Shown here: positions 32,526-40,467 of the stretch, piece after piece | How positions within the stretch are numbered: position 1 is the first letter of the stretch | Layout: each line of letters begins with the position of its first letter | Origin: Exiguobacterium artemiae 255-15 | GTDB taxonomy: Bacteria > Bacillota > Bacilli > Exiguobacteriales > Exiguobacteriaceae | Assembly (NCBI RefSeq): GCF_000019905.1 | Contig: NC_010556.1 | Location: forward strand, 522,001 to 586,000 | DNA length: 64,000 nucleotides | Direction: 5' to 3' | Translations under genes and position numbers: made by a program | Notes under the pieces: model-generated | The model's input: the letters and a program-made list of their open reading frames with translations, nothing else | Told to the model about the DNA's origin: nothing | Database searches by the model: none

Positions 32526-33338
32526 ATGAAAAAATTAAAGCAAACGGTGATCGGGTTACTGGCGATTCTCCTCTCACTCGTCAGTTTTTCACTGGCCGCA
32601 GAAGCATCCAGTTACCGCCAGGCGAAAACACCGCTCAATCTTCGAAGCGGGGCTTCGACAACAAAAGCAGTCGTCGCAGTGATTCCGACTACTGTCTATG
32701 TCAATGAAATCAGCCGACTCGGGACATGGTCAAAAGTTCGTTATGGAACACAGACAGGGTATGCCAGTACAAAATATTTACTGACCGATCAACAAATCGG
32801 TGGGTTACGCATCGGCAAGACATTAATCGTTAATCCAAATCTTCCGTTACGTTCGACGTATGCGCCGGGAGAAAGTACAGTTGCACGGGCCGCATTTGAA
32901 AAAATGAAACGGGCTGCCAAAGCGGAAAAGATTACGCTGGTCGCATTCAGTACATACCGTTCATATGCGTATCAAAAAGCCTTATTTGAAAAATATGTGG
33001 CACGGGATGGTTTTGAGAAAGCCAGCACGTACAGTGCCCAGCCGGGAAAAAGTGAACATCAAACAGGACTGGGTTTTGATATCGGAGGCGCCGATTCATC
33101 AAAATATGCCAAGTTCAGCTTCTCAAGTACAAAAGAAGCAAAATGGCTGGCTGCCAATGCCCACCGTTTTGGATTCCATCTCCGTTACCCGCTCGGAAAA
33201 GAATCATGGACAGGCTACACATATGAAAGTTGGCATTACCGTTATGTCGGAGCAACGCTTGCGGCGCAGCTGAAAATGACCGGATTGACAATGGAAGAAT
33301 ACTATCAATTGGCACCGGGTAAACCAAGTACACCGTAA
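32526..33338 (+). CDS. secreted D-alanyl-D-alanine carboxypeptidase (VanY type) with SH3b domain
   Basis: 270-residue exported wall enzyme. Signal peptide 1-27 (LAAEAS cleavage). Residues 28-88 are a bacterial SH3 domain (LNLRSGASTTKAVVAVIP ... GYASTKYL). Residues 95-260 are the VanY metallopeptidase with the zinc ligands in SEHQTGLGFDIG (His and Asp) and SWHYRYVG (His). It trims the terminal D-Ala of stem peptides. AAAAAAGGAG lies upstream of the ATG. The 235-base gap before it is A/T rich and shows no clear promoter pair. Confidence 0.92.
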   Translation: MKKLKQTVIGLLAILLSLVSFSLAAEASSYRQAKTPLNLRSGASTTKAVVAVIPTTVYVNEISRLGTWSKVRYGTQTGYASTKYLLTDQQIGGLRIGKTLIVNPNLPLRSTYAPGESTVARAAFEKMKRAAKAEKITLVAFSTYRSYAYQKALFEKYVARDGFEKASTYSAQPGKSEHQTGLGFDIGGADSSKYAKFSFSSTKEAKWLAANAHRFGFHLRYPLGKESWTGYTYESWHYRYVGATLAAQLKMTGLTMEEYYQLAPGKPSTP

Positions 33339-33432
33339 CAGGTTTCACTTTAAGCTTTAAATGGTAAAGAAATGGTGTATTCCTCATCGTCAGCAGCAGC
33401 GGTCTGCCTTTTTTCGAAAGAGGTGGAAAGTT

Positions 33433-33911
33433 GTGGCGAAAAAAGAAGAAAAGCACCATATCATGACCTTTACATTTGAAGAAGAAGCGACCTCGTATCA
33501 GGTATTCAGTGAATTAAAGAAATATCATGCGAATGGCCAAGTCGATTTTGAACAAATCGCTGTCATTAAACGAAGTGAAAAGCGGAGCTTTTTCCTTTGA
33601 AGATGCTGTCGACTTGAGCGGCTCCAACAAAGCCTTTAAAGGTTCTTTAATCGGTATGGCAGTCGGGATTCTCGGGGGACCGTTCGGTATTTTATTAGGT
33701 TCGATGACCGGGATGCTGATTGGCGGATCAAAAGACTTAAAAAGAGAATCAAGCTGTTCAAGAAACATTTAAACGGACACTTGGTGTGATTCCACCTGGT
33801 AAGACGGGAATCATTGCAATCGGGGAAGAATTCGAACCATCCGTACTGGATGGACTGGTCGCGAAACATAATGGAACGATTGATCGGACAGATGAATTGC
33901 TCGAAAAATAA
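33433..33911 (+). pseudogene. DUF1269 family membrane protein gene, broken by two frameshifts
   Basis: Three consecutive frames join into one DUF1269-like protein. The first starts at GTG 33433 (AGGTGG upstream) and gives FTFEEEATSYQVFSELKKYH...AVIKRSEK; it shifts near 33582 into AFSFEDAVDLSGSNKAFKGSLIG and a glycine-rich membrane hairpin (GGPFGILLGSMTGMLIGG); it shifts again in the A-run at about 33740-33744 into LKENQAVQETF, TLGVIPPGKTG and ELLEK, ending at TAA 33909. Both shifts equal a net +1. The third part has no start of its own. Either a recent pseudogene or two sequencing indels, since one lies in a homopolymer. Confidence 0.85.
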
Positions 33912-33913
33912 TC

Positions 33914-33952
33914 AAAAAAATCCTTCCCTCATCAAGAGGGGAGGATTTTTTT
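33914..33952. terminator. bidirectional intrinsic terminator
   Basis: AAAAAATCCTTCCCTC / GAGGGGAGGATTTTTT with a 5-base loop between the DUF1269 locus and the RND pump gene. Confidence 0.9.
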
Positions 33953-33955
33953 AGA

Positions 33956-36900
33956 TTAAGATTGACGTTCTTTTTTTACTTTTTTGAAGAAGAAGAGCTC
34001 GTAGACGACCGGGACGATGATGAGCGTCAAGAGTGTTGACGTCGTCAATCCGCCGATGACAGTCAAGGCGAGACCTTTTGAAATCAGGGTACCGGATGAC
34101 GTTGTCAGCGCGAGCGGGACAAGCGCCATGATAGTAGCGAATGCCGTCATCAGGATGGGACGAAGTCGTGTCTTACCGGCTTCAATCAAGGATTCCCGAA
34201 CCGGAAGTCCACGTGTGATGTTCTGACCAATCCGGTCAACAAGCACAATCGCGTTGGTCGTGACGATTCCGATCAGCATGAGGAATCCGATCATAACACT
34301 GACAGACAATGGTTCGTTAGCTAGGAACAGTGTAACGAGCGAACCGATCGGAACGAAAATGAGCGATGACAAGATGATGAACGGAATCCGTGCTTTTCCG
34401 AACGTGATTAACATCGTCAAGTAAACGAGACCGATGGCAACGACGATGGCAATTCCGAGAGATTGGAAGATTTCAACCGTATCATCATTTCCGCCGCCAC
34501 TTGTTAAGGAAACGCCGTCCGGCAAGTCAATTTTTTCGACAGCAGCTTTGACGTCACTGGAGACCGTTTGGACGTTATCGCCTTTGACTTGACCCGAAAC
34601 GCGGGCATAGACTTTACCGTCCAGTTTTTGAATCGATGTGAAGGTATCGACTTCATTGACGGTTGCGACATCTTTTAAGGCGACAGGACCGGCAGCCGAG
34701 AAGAGCTGGACATTTTCAAGATCTTCTTTCGACGTCAAGTCTTCCTTGTAAGACAATTGGACGTCCTGATCTTTGTCATCAAGGTTCAGTGTACCGACCG
34801 TGACAGGTTTAGTCTGGTCGTTGACCGTACCAAGAATCTGGAAGCCGGATAAACCACGATCACTGGCTTTTTCAGAATCAATTTCGACAAGGAATTGTTT
34901 TTGTTTCTCGCTAAAGTTATTCGTAACATATTTCAAATCATTGTTTTTGTTCATATTGTCTTCCACCAGTTTAGCTGCTTTTTGGAGCGCTTCTAAATCA
35001 GTCGAGAACAAATCAACATCTACATTATTATTGGATGGGGGACCACCTGTCGACAGTTCAGCAACGCTGATTTTGACGTCGACACCATCTTCTTTTGCGA
35101 TATCATCCATTTTGGTTTCGAGGGATTTGATCGTTTTTTCGACATCAGCCCCGTCTTTTAAATTCAAGAAGTAGCTGGCTTTGTTGTCAAGTCGCAATCC
35201 GGTCGTGAAGTCACGTGCTCCGACGGATGTCGTGACATCAGCAATGGCGTTTTCCTGATCAAACATTTTTTCCATGTTCAGCGAAACATCACTTGTTTTC
35301 TCAAGCGACGTTGCAGCAGGAAGCTCCAGTGAAGCAGTCAATGTTTTTGAAGCTTCATTCGGAATGAACGTAAAGCCGAGTTGCGGTACGATGGCAAGCG
35401 AACCACCGAGTAACAAGAAGGAAACAACTAAGATGATCGCTTTATGCGACAATGATTTTTCAATCAGTGTGCCGTACCACCGTTGTAAGACGCCTTCTTT
35501 TTCTTCCGCCGGTACCTTTTTAAAGGCGAACTTCGCTAAGATCGGTACAATTGTAATCGCGACAAGTAGGGAAGCGAGTAACGAGAAGATGATGGTTAAG
35601 GCGAACGGTAAGAAGAATTTACCTGTGATACCGCCGACAAAGCCGATCGGCAAGAAGACGACGACGGTCGTAAGCGTCGAAGACGTGATGGCTTTTAAAA
35701 TCTCTTTTGTTGATTGTTCGATGACTTCATCTGTCATACCGCCATCTGATTTTCGGACCCGTCGGAAAATGTTTTCAATGACGACGATACTGTCATCGAC
35801 GACCCGGCCGACAGCAACTGCCATACCACCGAGTGTCATGATATTTAATGAAATAGCCTGCCAGTTCAAGAAGATGGCCGCAATCAAGAGTGACAGCGGA
35901 ATTGAGACGATTGCAATGATCGTCGCCCGGATATTCCGTAGGAACAAAAGGACAGCCAGTGAAGCGAACAAGGCCCCGAGTAATCCTTCTTTGACAAGCG
36001 TAGCGACGGATTCTTCGATGTCTTTCGCAGAATCAATACCAATCGTATAATCGATTTGGTCATCATATTTGTTTAAGATTTTTGTGACGCCGTCAGCAAT
36101 TTCAACCGTATTAGCGTCTTGTTTTTTGGTAATCGCCATCGAGAGAGAATCTTTTAAATCATAACGTGTTTTTTCACTTTGCTTCGAGACAGCTTCAATG
36201 GTAGCGATGTCTGAAAGACGAACCGGTTCCGCTTGTTCTGTCGGAGCACCCGTTTCGCCGGTAGCACCAGCCGGGGGTCCTGATTGGGCAGGTTGACCCT
36301 GGCCGCCGGAAGCAGCACCGGAAGCAACACTTGACGTCAATTGAAGATTTTTTAATTTATCCAAGTTTTCCAGTTTTTCTTCGACCCGGATCGGAATCTT
36401 CGAATCACCTTCTGCGAGCTGACCAGACGGGAAGGAAACATATTTGGCATTGATTTGTTCTTTAATGCTTGATAACGATAAACCGGCCGCTGTTGCCTTT
36501 TTGTTGTCGACAGTAATCTGGACTAAATCATCTTTGTAACCACCAACAGAAACACTGTTGATGCCCGGAATTTTATTCAGTTCCGGTTCGATTTCATTTT
36601 TTAGAAGGGACTCAATCTCTTTTCCGTCTTTACTAAAGAAGGAAATGTTGTAGATTGGGAACGATCCAAATGAGAAGCGGTTTAACTTCGTTGTCGCTTC
36701 TTCCGGAAGGTTAGCATCCTGGATCGCAGCATCGATTTGTTGTTCGACCTTGTCCATATCGGTATCAAATGGGAATTCGATATTGATGATCCCGATACTT
36801 TCATAAGCAGAGCTCGTGATTTTTGTCGAGCCCTCGATCCCTTTCAGTGCTGTCTCGAGTTTTGAGACGACCTGTTTATCGACATCATCCGGAGATGCGC

Positions 36901-37060
36901 CTGGATACACAGCTTCTACTGAAATTTGAGGAAATTCAATTTCAGGAAATTGATCCACTTTAAGCTGAGAAAACGAATATACGCCGCCCAAAACTAATAA
37001 AATAGCAATAATAAATACAGCGACAGAGTTCTTTAAACTAAACCTTGTTAAAAAATTCAA
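33956..37060 (-). CDS. RND superfamily efflux permease (SwrC/AcrB-like)
   Basis: 1034-residue transporter with the AcrB layout: one helix (about 10-30), a large extracytoplasmic loop, helices 2 to 6, helix 7, a second large loop and helices 8 to 12. The proton-relay motif is GRVVDDSIVVIEN in helix 4. The first loop carries an extra Gly/Ala/Pro/Gln-rich insert at about residues 243-285. Start is TTG at 37060 with AAGGAGG 8 bases upstream. No membrane-fusion gene adjoins, as for B. subtilis SwrC, which exports surfactin. Likely exports amphipathic compounds. Confidence 0.92.
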   Translation of the reverse strand: MNFLTRFSLKNSVAVFIIAILLVLGGVYSFSQLKVDQFPEIEFPQISVEAVYPGASPDDVDKQVVSKLETALKGIEGSTKITSSAYESIGIINIEFPFDTDMDKVEQQIDAAIQDANLPEEATTKLNRFSFGSFPIYNISFFSKDGKEIESLLKNEIEPELNKIPGINSVSVGGYKDDLVQITVDNKKATAAGLSLSSIKEQINAKYVSFPSGQLAEGDSKIPIRVEEKLENLDKLKNLQLTSSVASGAASGGQGQPAQSGPPAGATGETGAPTEQAEPVRLSDIATIEAVSKQSEKTRYDLKDSLSMAITKKQDANTVEIADGVTKILNKYDDQIDYTIGIDSAKDIEESVATLVKEGLLGALFASLAVLLFLRNIRATIIAIVSIPLSLLIAAIFLNWQAISLNIMTLGGMAVAVGRVVDDSIVVIENIFRRVRKSDGGMTDEVIEQSTKEILKAITSSTLTTVVVFLPIGFVGGITGKFFLPFALTIIFSLLASLLVAITIVPILAKFAFKKVPAEEKEGVLQRWYGTLIEKSLSHKAIILVVSFLLLGGSLAIVPQLGFTFIPNEASKTLTASLELPAATSLEKTSDVSLNMEKMFDQENAIADVTTSVGARDFTTGLRLDNKASYFLNLKDGADVEKTIKSLETKMDDIAKEDGVDVKISVAELSTGGPPSNNNVDVDLFSTDLEALQKAAKLVEDNMNKNNDLKYVTNNFSEKQKQFLVEIDSEKASDRGLSGFQILGTVNDQTKPVTVGTLNLDDKDQDVQLSYKEDLTSKEDLENVQLFSAAGPVALKDVATVNEVDTFTSIQKLDGKVYARVSGQVKGDNVQTVSSDVKAAVEKIDLPDGVSLTSGGGNDDTVEIFQSLGIAIVVAIGLVYLTMLITFGKARIPFIILSSLIFVPIGSLVTLFLANEPLSVSVMIGFLMLIGIVTTNAIVLVDRIGQNITRGLPVRESLIEAGKTRLRPILMTAFATIMALVPLALTTSSGTLISKGLALTVIGGLTTSTLLTLIIVPVVYELFFFKKVKKERQS

Positions 37061-37181
37061 CAGTTACCCCTCCTTTATTTTATATGTGCTTATTTACATA
37101 GTAGAGGACGAAACGAAACCCTGCAACTTTGAACTGTAGAGCAGAAAGAAAAAATATAATAAAAAAAATCAGAGAAAAGTC

Positions 37182-37209
37182 TTTACAGTTTTCAATATGT
37201 TGCTATAAT
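37182..37209 (+). promoter_or_regulatory. promoter of tRNA-Val copy 2
   Basis: TTTACA (37182-37187), 16-base spacer, TATAAT (37204-37209), 27 bases upstream of the mature tRNA. Confidence 0.65.
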
Positions 37210-37236
37210 AAACATATACCCAGGACACACGATCAT

Positions 37237-37309
37237 GATTCTGTAGCTCAGCTGGGAGAGCGCTACCTTGACAGGGTAGAGGTCGCTGGTTCGAGCCCAG
37301 TCAGAATCA
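37237..37309 (+). tRNA. tRNA-Val (anticodon GAC), copy 2
   Basis: Base-for-base identical to the tRNA at 26734-26806, again without encoded CCA (TACC follows). Both copies share the flanking ATCAT and ATACC, so ATGATTCTG/CAGAATCAT could pair as an extended precursor stem. It is a separate transcription unit with its own promoter and terminator. Confidence 0.95.
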
Positions 37310-37315
37310 TACCGA

Positions 37316-37347
37316 GCTCCCGTTCATCACACGATGAATGGGAGTTT
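37316..37347 (+). terminator. terminator of tRNA-Val copy 2
   Basis: CTCCCGTTCATC / GATGAATGGGAG stem (one G-T pair), ACAC loop, six T residues. Confidence 0.85.
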
Positions 37348-37354
37348 TTTCATG

Positions 37355-37390
37355 TAAAAAAGCTGTTCCTTCATTATATGAGGGAACAGC
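37355..37390 (-). terminator. intrinsic terminator of the EIIC-like gene
   Basis: GCTGTTCC.TCAT / ATGA.GGAACAGC with a short loop; six T residues follow on the minus strand. Confidence 0.85.
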
Positions 37391-37401
37391 AACGTGAGCA
37401 T

Positions 37402-38424
37402 CTATTGAATTTCTAATCGAAGGTCGCCCATCTTTGTCCAACCGGCCATCGTCGTCATGCGGTAAAAGACGAGCGTCAAGACACCGGGAAGGACGACGCC
37501 GGTTGCAAAAAAGATCAGGAACGCATTAAAACCCTGATTAACGAAGATGTTGAGTGGGGCAATCATTGAATTTAATCCGAGACCCGCAAGTTCATAAGGG
37601 ACTTCAAGTGAAAGAACAAGTGTGGCGATGGGTGCCGAGATCATCGCGGCCAGGAACGGAGCGACGACAAGTCTTGGATTCTTAACGATGTTCGGAAACT
37701 GAACCTTTGGTGTGACGAAGAACGAAGCAATCAAACCGCCGGGATCTGTTTGACGATATGCCATCAATGTAAATCCGACAAACTGAGCTGAACAACCGAT
37801 TAAAGCAGCGGCACTGGCGACCGGGTCGAGTTGAAGGGCGATTGCGAGTGCAGCCGATGAAGCGGGTGACATCAATAAGACACTAAAGATAAGAGCAATA
37901 ACAAGTGATGTTGCAATCGGTGAAGACTCGACGGACGCAGTAACCATTGCGCTGAATCGTGTGAGGAGAGGTGTTGTGACGGCAGCGGCACCAAGACCGG
38001 TAAAACCGCCGGCGAGAACAGCACTGACCGGGATGACCATCATGTCGAATTTTGTTTTCCCTGTCATCCGTTTTCCGACGAAGACGGCCACAGCAGCTGC
38101 GAGTAACGCACTGATTGGTTGACCCGGTACGAGGACAAGACCGGCATCCGTCGGTTGAAGTGCGGCTCCGCCAATCGTCGCGGCAATCATCGCACTGAAT
38201 AAGACTAAGGTGTTTCCGCCAAGCTGATAAGCAATTCCGGCTCCGAGTGCGGGGGCGAGTAAGACTTTGGCGACGCCGCCGATTGTCAGTAACATTTCAA
38301 TATGTAAGAGATTTCCGAACGTCTCAATCAATAATCCTACCCCTAACGTCACTAACACGGCATTTGCCATCCCGGCAGATACTTTCACCATTCGATCCAT
38401 CGCATATTCTTTCAACTCACTCAT
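37402..38424 (-). CDS. PTS EIIC-like membrane protein (PTS_EIIC_2 / PfoR family)
   Basis: Polytopic membrane protein of 340 residues with about nine or ten helices rich in Gly/Ala (GGVAKVLLAPALGAGIAYQLG, in part; LLMSPASSAALAIALQLDP; LNIFVNQGFNAF). It belongs to the stand-alone EIIC group related to clostridial PfoR. No EIIA/EIIB is encoded nearby, so sugar phosphotransfer is not supported; proposed roles are transport or sensing, with unknown ligand. A structured leader with a terminator hairpin lies directly upstream. Confidence 0.8.
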   Translation of the reverse strand: MSELKEYAMDRMVKVSAGMANAVLVTLGVGLLIETFGNLLHIEMLLTIGGVAKVLLAPALGAGIAYQLGGNTLVLFSAMIAATIGGAALQPTDAGLVLVPGQPISALLAAAVAVFVGKRMTGKTKFDMMVIPVSAVLAGGFTGLGAAAVTTPLLTRFSAMVTASVESSPIATSLVIALIFSVLLMSPASSAALAIALQLDPVASAAALIGCSAQFVGFTLMAYRQTDPGGLIASFFVTPKVQFPNIVKNPRLVVAPFLAAMISAPIATLVLSLEVPYELAGLGLNSMIAPLNIFVNQGFNAFLIFFATGVVLPGVLTLVFYRMTTMAGWTKMGDLRLEIQ

Positions 38425-38446
38425 CCTCTATCTATTTCGCTTTGCC

Positions 38447-38610
38447 ATGAAAAAAACCTATCCGGTATCGGATAGGCGCCAGTATTCCTGCGGGCGCCTC
38501 ATTCGATGCATCGAAAGGAGGGCCCAAAATCAATTCCGAAAATCAGCGGAAAAGGTTTCAGTCCCTCGAGCATAGAATAATCAGTCGGCCAGCAATGTGG
38601 TTTACATACA
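38447..38610 (-). ncRNA. structured 5' leader with terminator, unassigned class
   Basis: Read on the minus strand: a long-range GAGGG/CCCTC stem (38567-38563 with 38522-38518) enclosing a CCG/CGG hairpin, a perfect palindromic hairpin at 38515-38502, a GGCGCC-N12-GGCGCC stem (38498-38475), and a terminator CCTATCCG-ATAC-CGGATAGG with an 8-base T-run (38476-38449). The terminator and GGCGCC stem share two bases and could be alternatives. A weak promoter (TTCACG-17-TATGTA) lies upstream near 38630. It resembles no riboswitch I can name. Confidence 0.55.
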
Positions 38611-38762
38611 TAAAGTGTATTCCCCTCTCCGTGAATTTTTCTAAGCCTAACACGGGTAAGATGAATAATCAATATTTTCTGACAATTTATTTTTCGTGAT
38701 TTTTGAACTTAAAATCAGGGGAAAGATAAGAATGGCATAAGTTGAACATTGGAGGCGGTTTC

Positions 38763-39497
38763 ATGAAATTTGCAGTCATTACGGATATTCACGGCAATGC
38801 AACGGCATTAGAAGCAGTTTTAAAAAGAATAACGGAAGAAGCAGATGTCTCAGAAATTTTCTGTCTCGGAGATTTGATTGGCATCGGACCACAAACGAAT
38901 GAAGTCATCGAAATTGTGCGATCGACACCACACATGACGACCATCAGCGGAAATCATGACGAAAATGTCCTTGCGTTGATCCATGGTCAAAAATATCCGG
39001 ATAGTTACCGTCATGCGAAAAAACATCATCAATGGATTGCCGATCAGTTAACACCGGACAATCAACGTTTTTTGGAGCAGCTCCCAAGAACCGTCCGAAA
39101 AACATTTTCGGAACAGGAAGCATTGTTTACACATTATGCGTATCTGGATGAAACAAAAGCGATTGGAGAGGAACCGTTGGCAGATACGGTGGACGGAACA
39201 GAACAATCCCTGCCCGAGCTCTTTAAAGGCGAGCAGGCGAGTCTGATTTGCTTTGGGCATCATCATCCGAAACAGTTGGTCCGGGCGATGGGGATAACTT
39301 ACCTGAATCCGGGGGCGCTAGGCTGTCAGCCGGAAGCTGTAGCACCATTTGCGGTAGTCGAACTGAACAGCGGAGAGTGGAACGTGAATGTCATTGAAGT
39401 GAAGTACGATGACCGACCGTACCTTGAAGCGTTTAATGCGGCACCGATGCCGGAAAAAGAACTGTTGCGTAAACTGTTTTTAGGCGGAAGAACATGA
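38763..39497 (+). CDS. metallophosphoesterase family protein
   Basis: Calcineurin-like phosphoesterase of 244 residues. Metal motifs in order: DIHGN (8-12), GDLIGIGP, GNHDEN, then the late histidines in FTHYAY and CFGHHHPKQL, ending NPGALG. Members hydrolyse phosphodiesters or nucleotides; the substrate is unknown. ATG at 38763 with GGAGG 7 bases upstream is chosen over an upstream start without a site. The 340-base interval before it holds the divergent leader RNA. Confidence 0.88.
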   Translation: MKFAVITDIHGNATALEAVLKRITEEADVSEIFCLGDLIGIGPQTNEVIEIVRSTPHMTTISGNHDENVLALIHGQKYPDSYRHAKKHHQWIADQLTPDNQRFLEQLPRTVRKTFSEQEALFTHYAYLDETKAIGEEPLADTVDGTEQSLPELFKGEQASLICFGHHHPKQLVRAMGITYLNPGALGCQPEAVAPFAVVELNSGEWNVNVIEVKYDDRPYLEAFNAAPMPEKELLRKLFLGGRT

Positions 39498-39533
39498 AAA
39501 AACGATCCGCTTGAATAAGCACGGATCGTTCGA
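39498..39533 (+). terminator. intrinsic terminator of the metallophosphoesterase gene
   Basis: AACGATCCG / CGGATCGTT stem with a 12-base loop; upstream A-run, short downstream T content. Confidence 0.6.
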
Positions 39534-39549
39534 TGGATGACACATGTGA

Positions 39550-39867
39550 TTATAAAAAACGGCTTACAAGAACGAGCATTAAAGGGACGGCGATAAGTAA
39601 AATCCCGATGATCCGTTTCGTCCGGCTTCGTTTCCATTGAAAGGCAAGCGCAAGGAAAGGGGATACAAGAAATCCGATAAATAAGGTGATCAATGTTAAA
39701 ATGAAAAACAGAAAATCTGTTTTGGAGCTGGTGCGGGTGTACGATTTCCACATATCAACGAGCGATACAATGACGTAGACCAGCAAAGCTAACGTGAACA
39801 GAAAATTGGACAGTAAAAGCTGGGACAAATAAAACACTCCATTCAAGTACGAGTAAGGATCGATCAC
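39550..39867 (-). CDS. small hypothetical membrane protein (about 105 aa)
   Basis: About three hydrophobic segments (FLFTLALLVYVIVSLVDMW; FLFFILTLITLFIGFLV; IIGILLIAVPLMLVLVS) with basic loops; expected in the cytoplasmic membrane. No family recognised. The ATG at 39867 adjoins the terminator of the next gene and has only a remote AGAGG, so a downstream TTG or GTG start is possible. Its status as a gene rests on frame length and membrane-like composition. Confidence 0.5.
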   Translation of the reverse strand: MIDPYSYLNGVFYLSQLLLSNFLFTLALLVYVIVSLVDMWKSYTRTSSKTDFLFFILTLITLFIGFLVSPFLALAFQWKRSRTKRIIGILLIAVPLMLVLVSRFL

Positions 39868-39905
39868 GCAAAAACAGCCTCTCCATTCATCGAGAGGCTG
39901 TTTTC
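39868..39905 (-). terminator. intrinsic terminator of tetR-yhgE
   Basis: Perfect AAAACAGCCTCTC / GAGAGGCTGTTTT stem, 8-base loop, immediately after the regulator stop. Confidence 0.9.
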
Positions 39906-39906
39906 A

Positions 39907-40467
39907 TTATAACAATTTTAACATCGCTTGACTGATTGTTTTTAAATCAAGCGGTTTCCCAATCAGCGGCCATTCAGAAATCAAGGCAATATACGTCTTG
40001 AACAGTAAGAACGCAGTTACTTCGACCGGAACGGCCGGAGAACGTTTTTCAAGTTCCAACCGTGTTTCCAGCAGATTCTTTATATATTCGACGATATGCT
40101 GCTCGATTCGAATCCGTAGCTCCGACATCTCCTGAAGTTTCAGTGTCTGGGTTTCTTGTGTGATTTGTAAGATAAACAGATGCTGCTGTTGATGATTGAC
40201 AATGGCATCAATCATCGCCTGTTTATTTTCTTCGACCGAAGCTGTCGTCGTATAGGCATTTTCCGCTTCTGCCTTCATCTCCTGCAACACCCGTGTGACG
40301 AGGGATTCAAACAAATCAAGTTTACTTTCAAACAATTGATAGACGGTTGGTTTTCCGACATGAGCCCGTTTGGCAACCCGTTCGATAGTCGTTCCTTTAT
40401 ATCCGAGTTCTGAAAAGCAGGCCATCGCCGCATCTAAAATGAGATGTTCTTTATCAGACAGTGTCAT
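39907..40467 (-). CDS. TetR/AcrR family repressor
   Basis: 186-residue regulator. The N-terminal helix-turn-helix is clear (ILDAAMACFSELGYKGTTIERVAKRA; VGKPTVYQLFESKLDLF, quoted in part); residues 60-186 are the helical ligand/dimer domain. The ATG at 40467 overlaps the yhgE end by 14 bases, implying translational coupling; the ribosome site is weak. It probably represses the yhgE-tetR operon, and an inverted repeat upstream of yhgE (42914-42938) is a candidate operator. Confidence 0.88.
   Translation of the reverse strand: MTLSDKEHLILDAAMACFSELGYKGTTIERVAKRAHVGKPTVYQLFESKLDLFESLVTRVLQEMKAEAENAYTTTASVEENKQAMIDAIVNHQQQHLFILQITQETQTLKLQEMSELRIRIEQHIVEYIKNLLETRLELEKRSPAVPVEVTAFLLFKTYIALISEWPLIGKPLDLKTISQAMLKLL

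Noticed and set aside
35274-36050. 258-codon frame antisense to the RND pump
   Set aside because: Low-complexity Lys/Ser/Thr translation typical of the complement of a membrane-protein gene; no ribosome site.
37129-37416. 95-codon frame covering tRNA-Val copy 2
   Set aside because: It spans a tRNA promoter, the tRNA and two terminators; no ribosome site.
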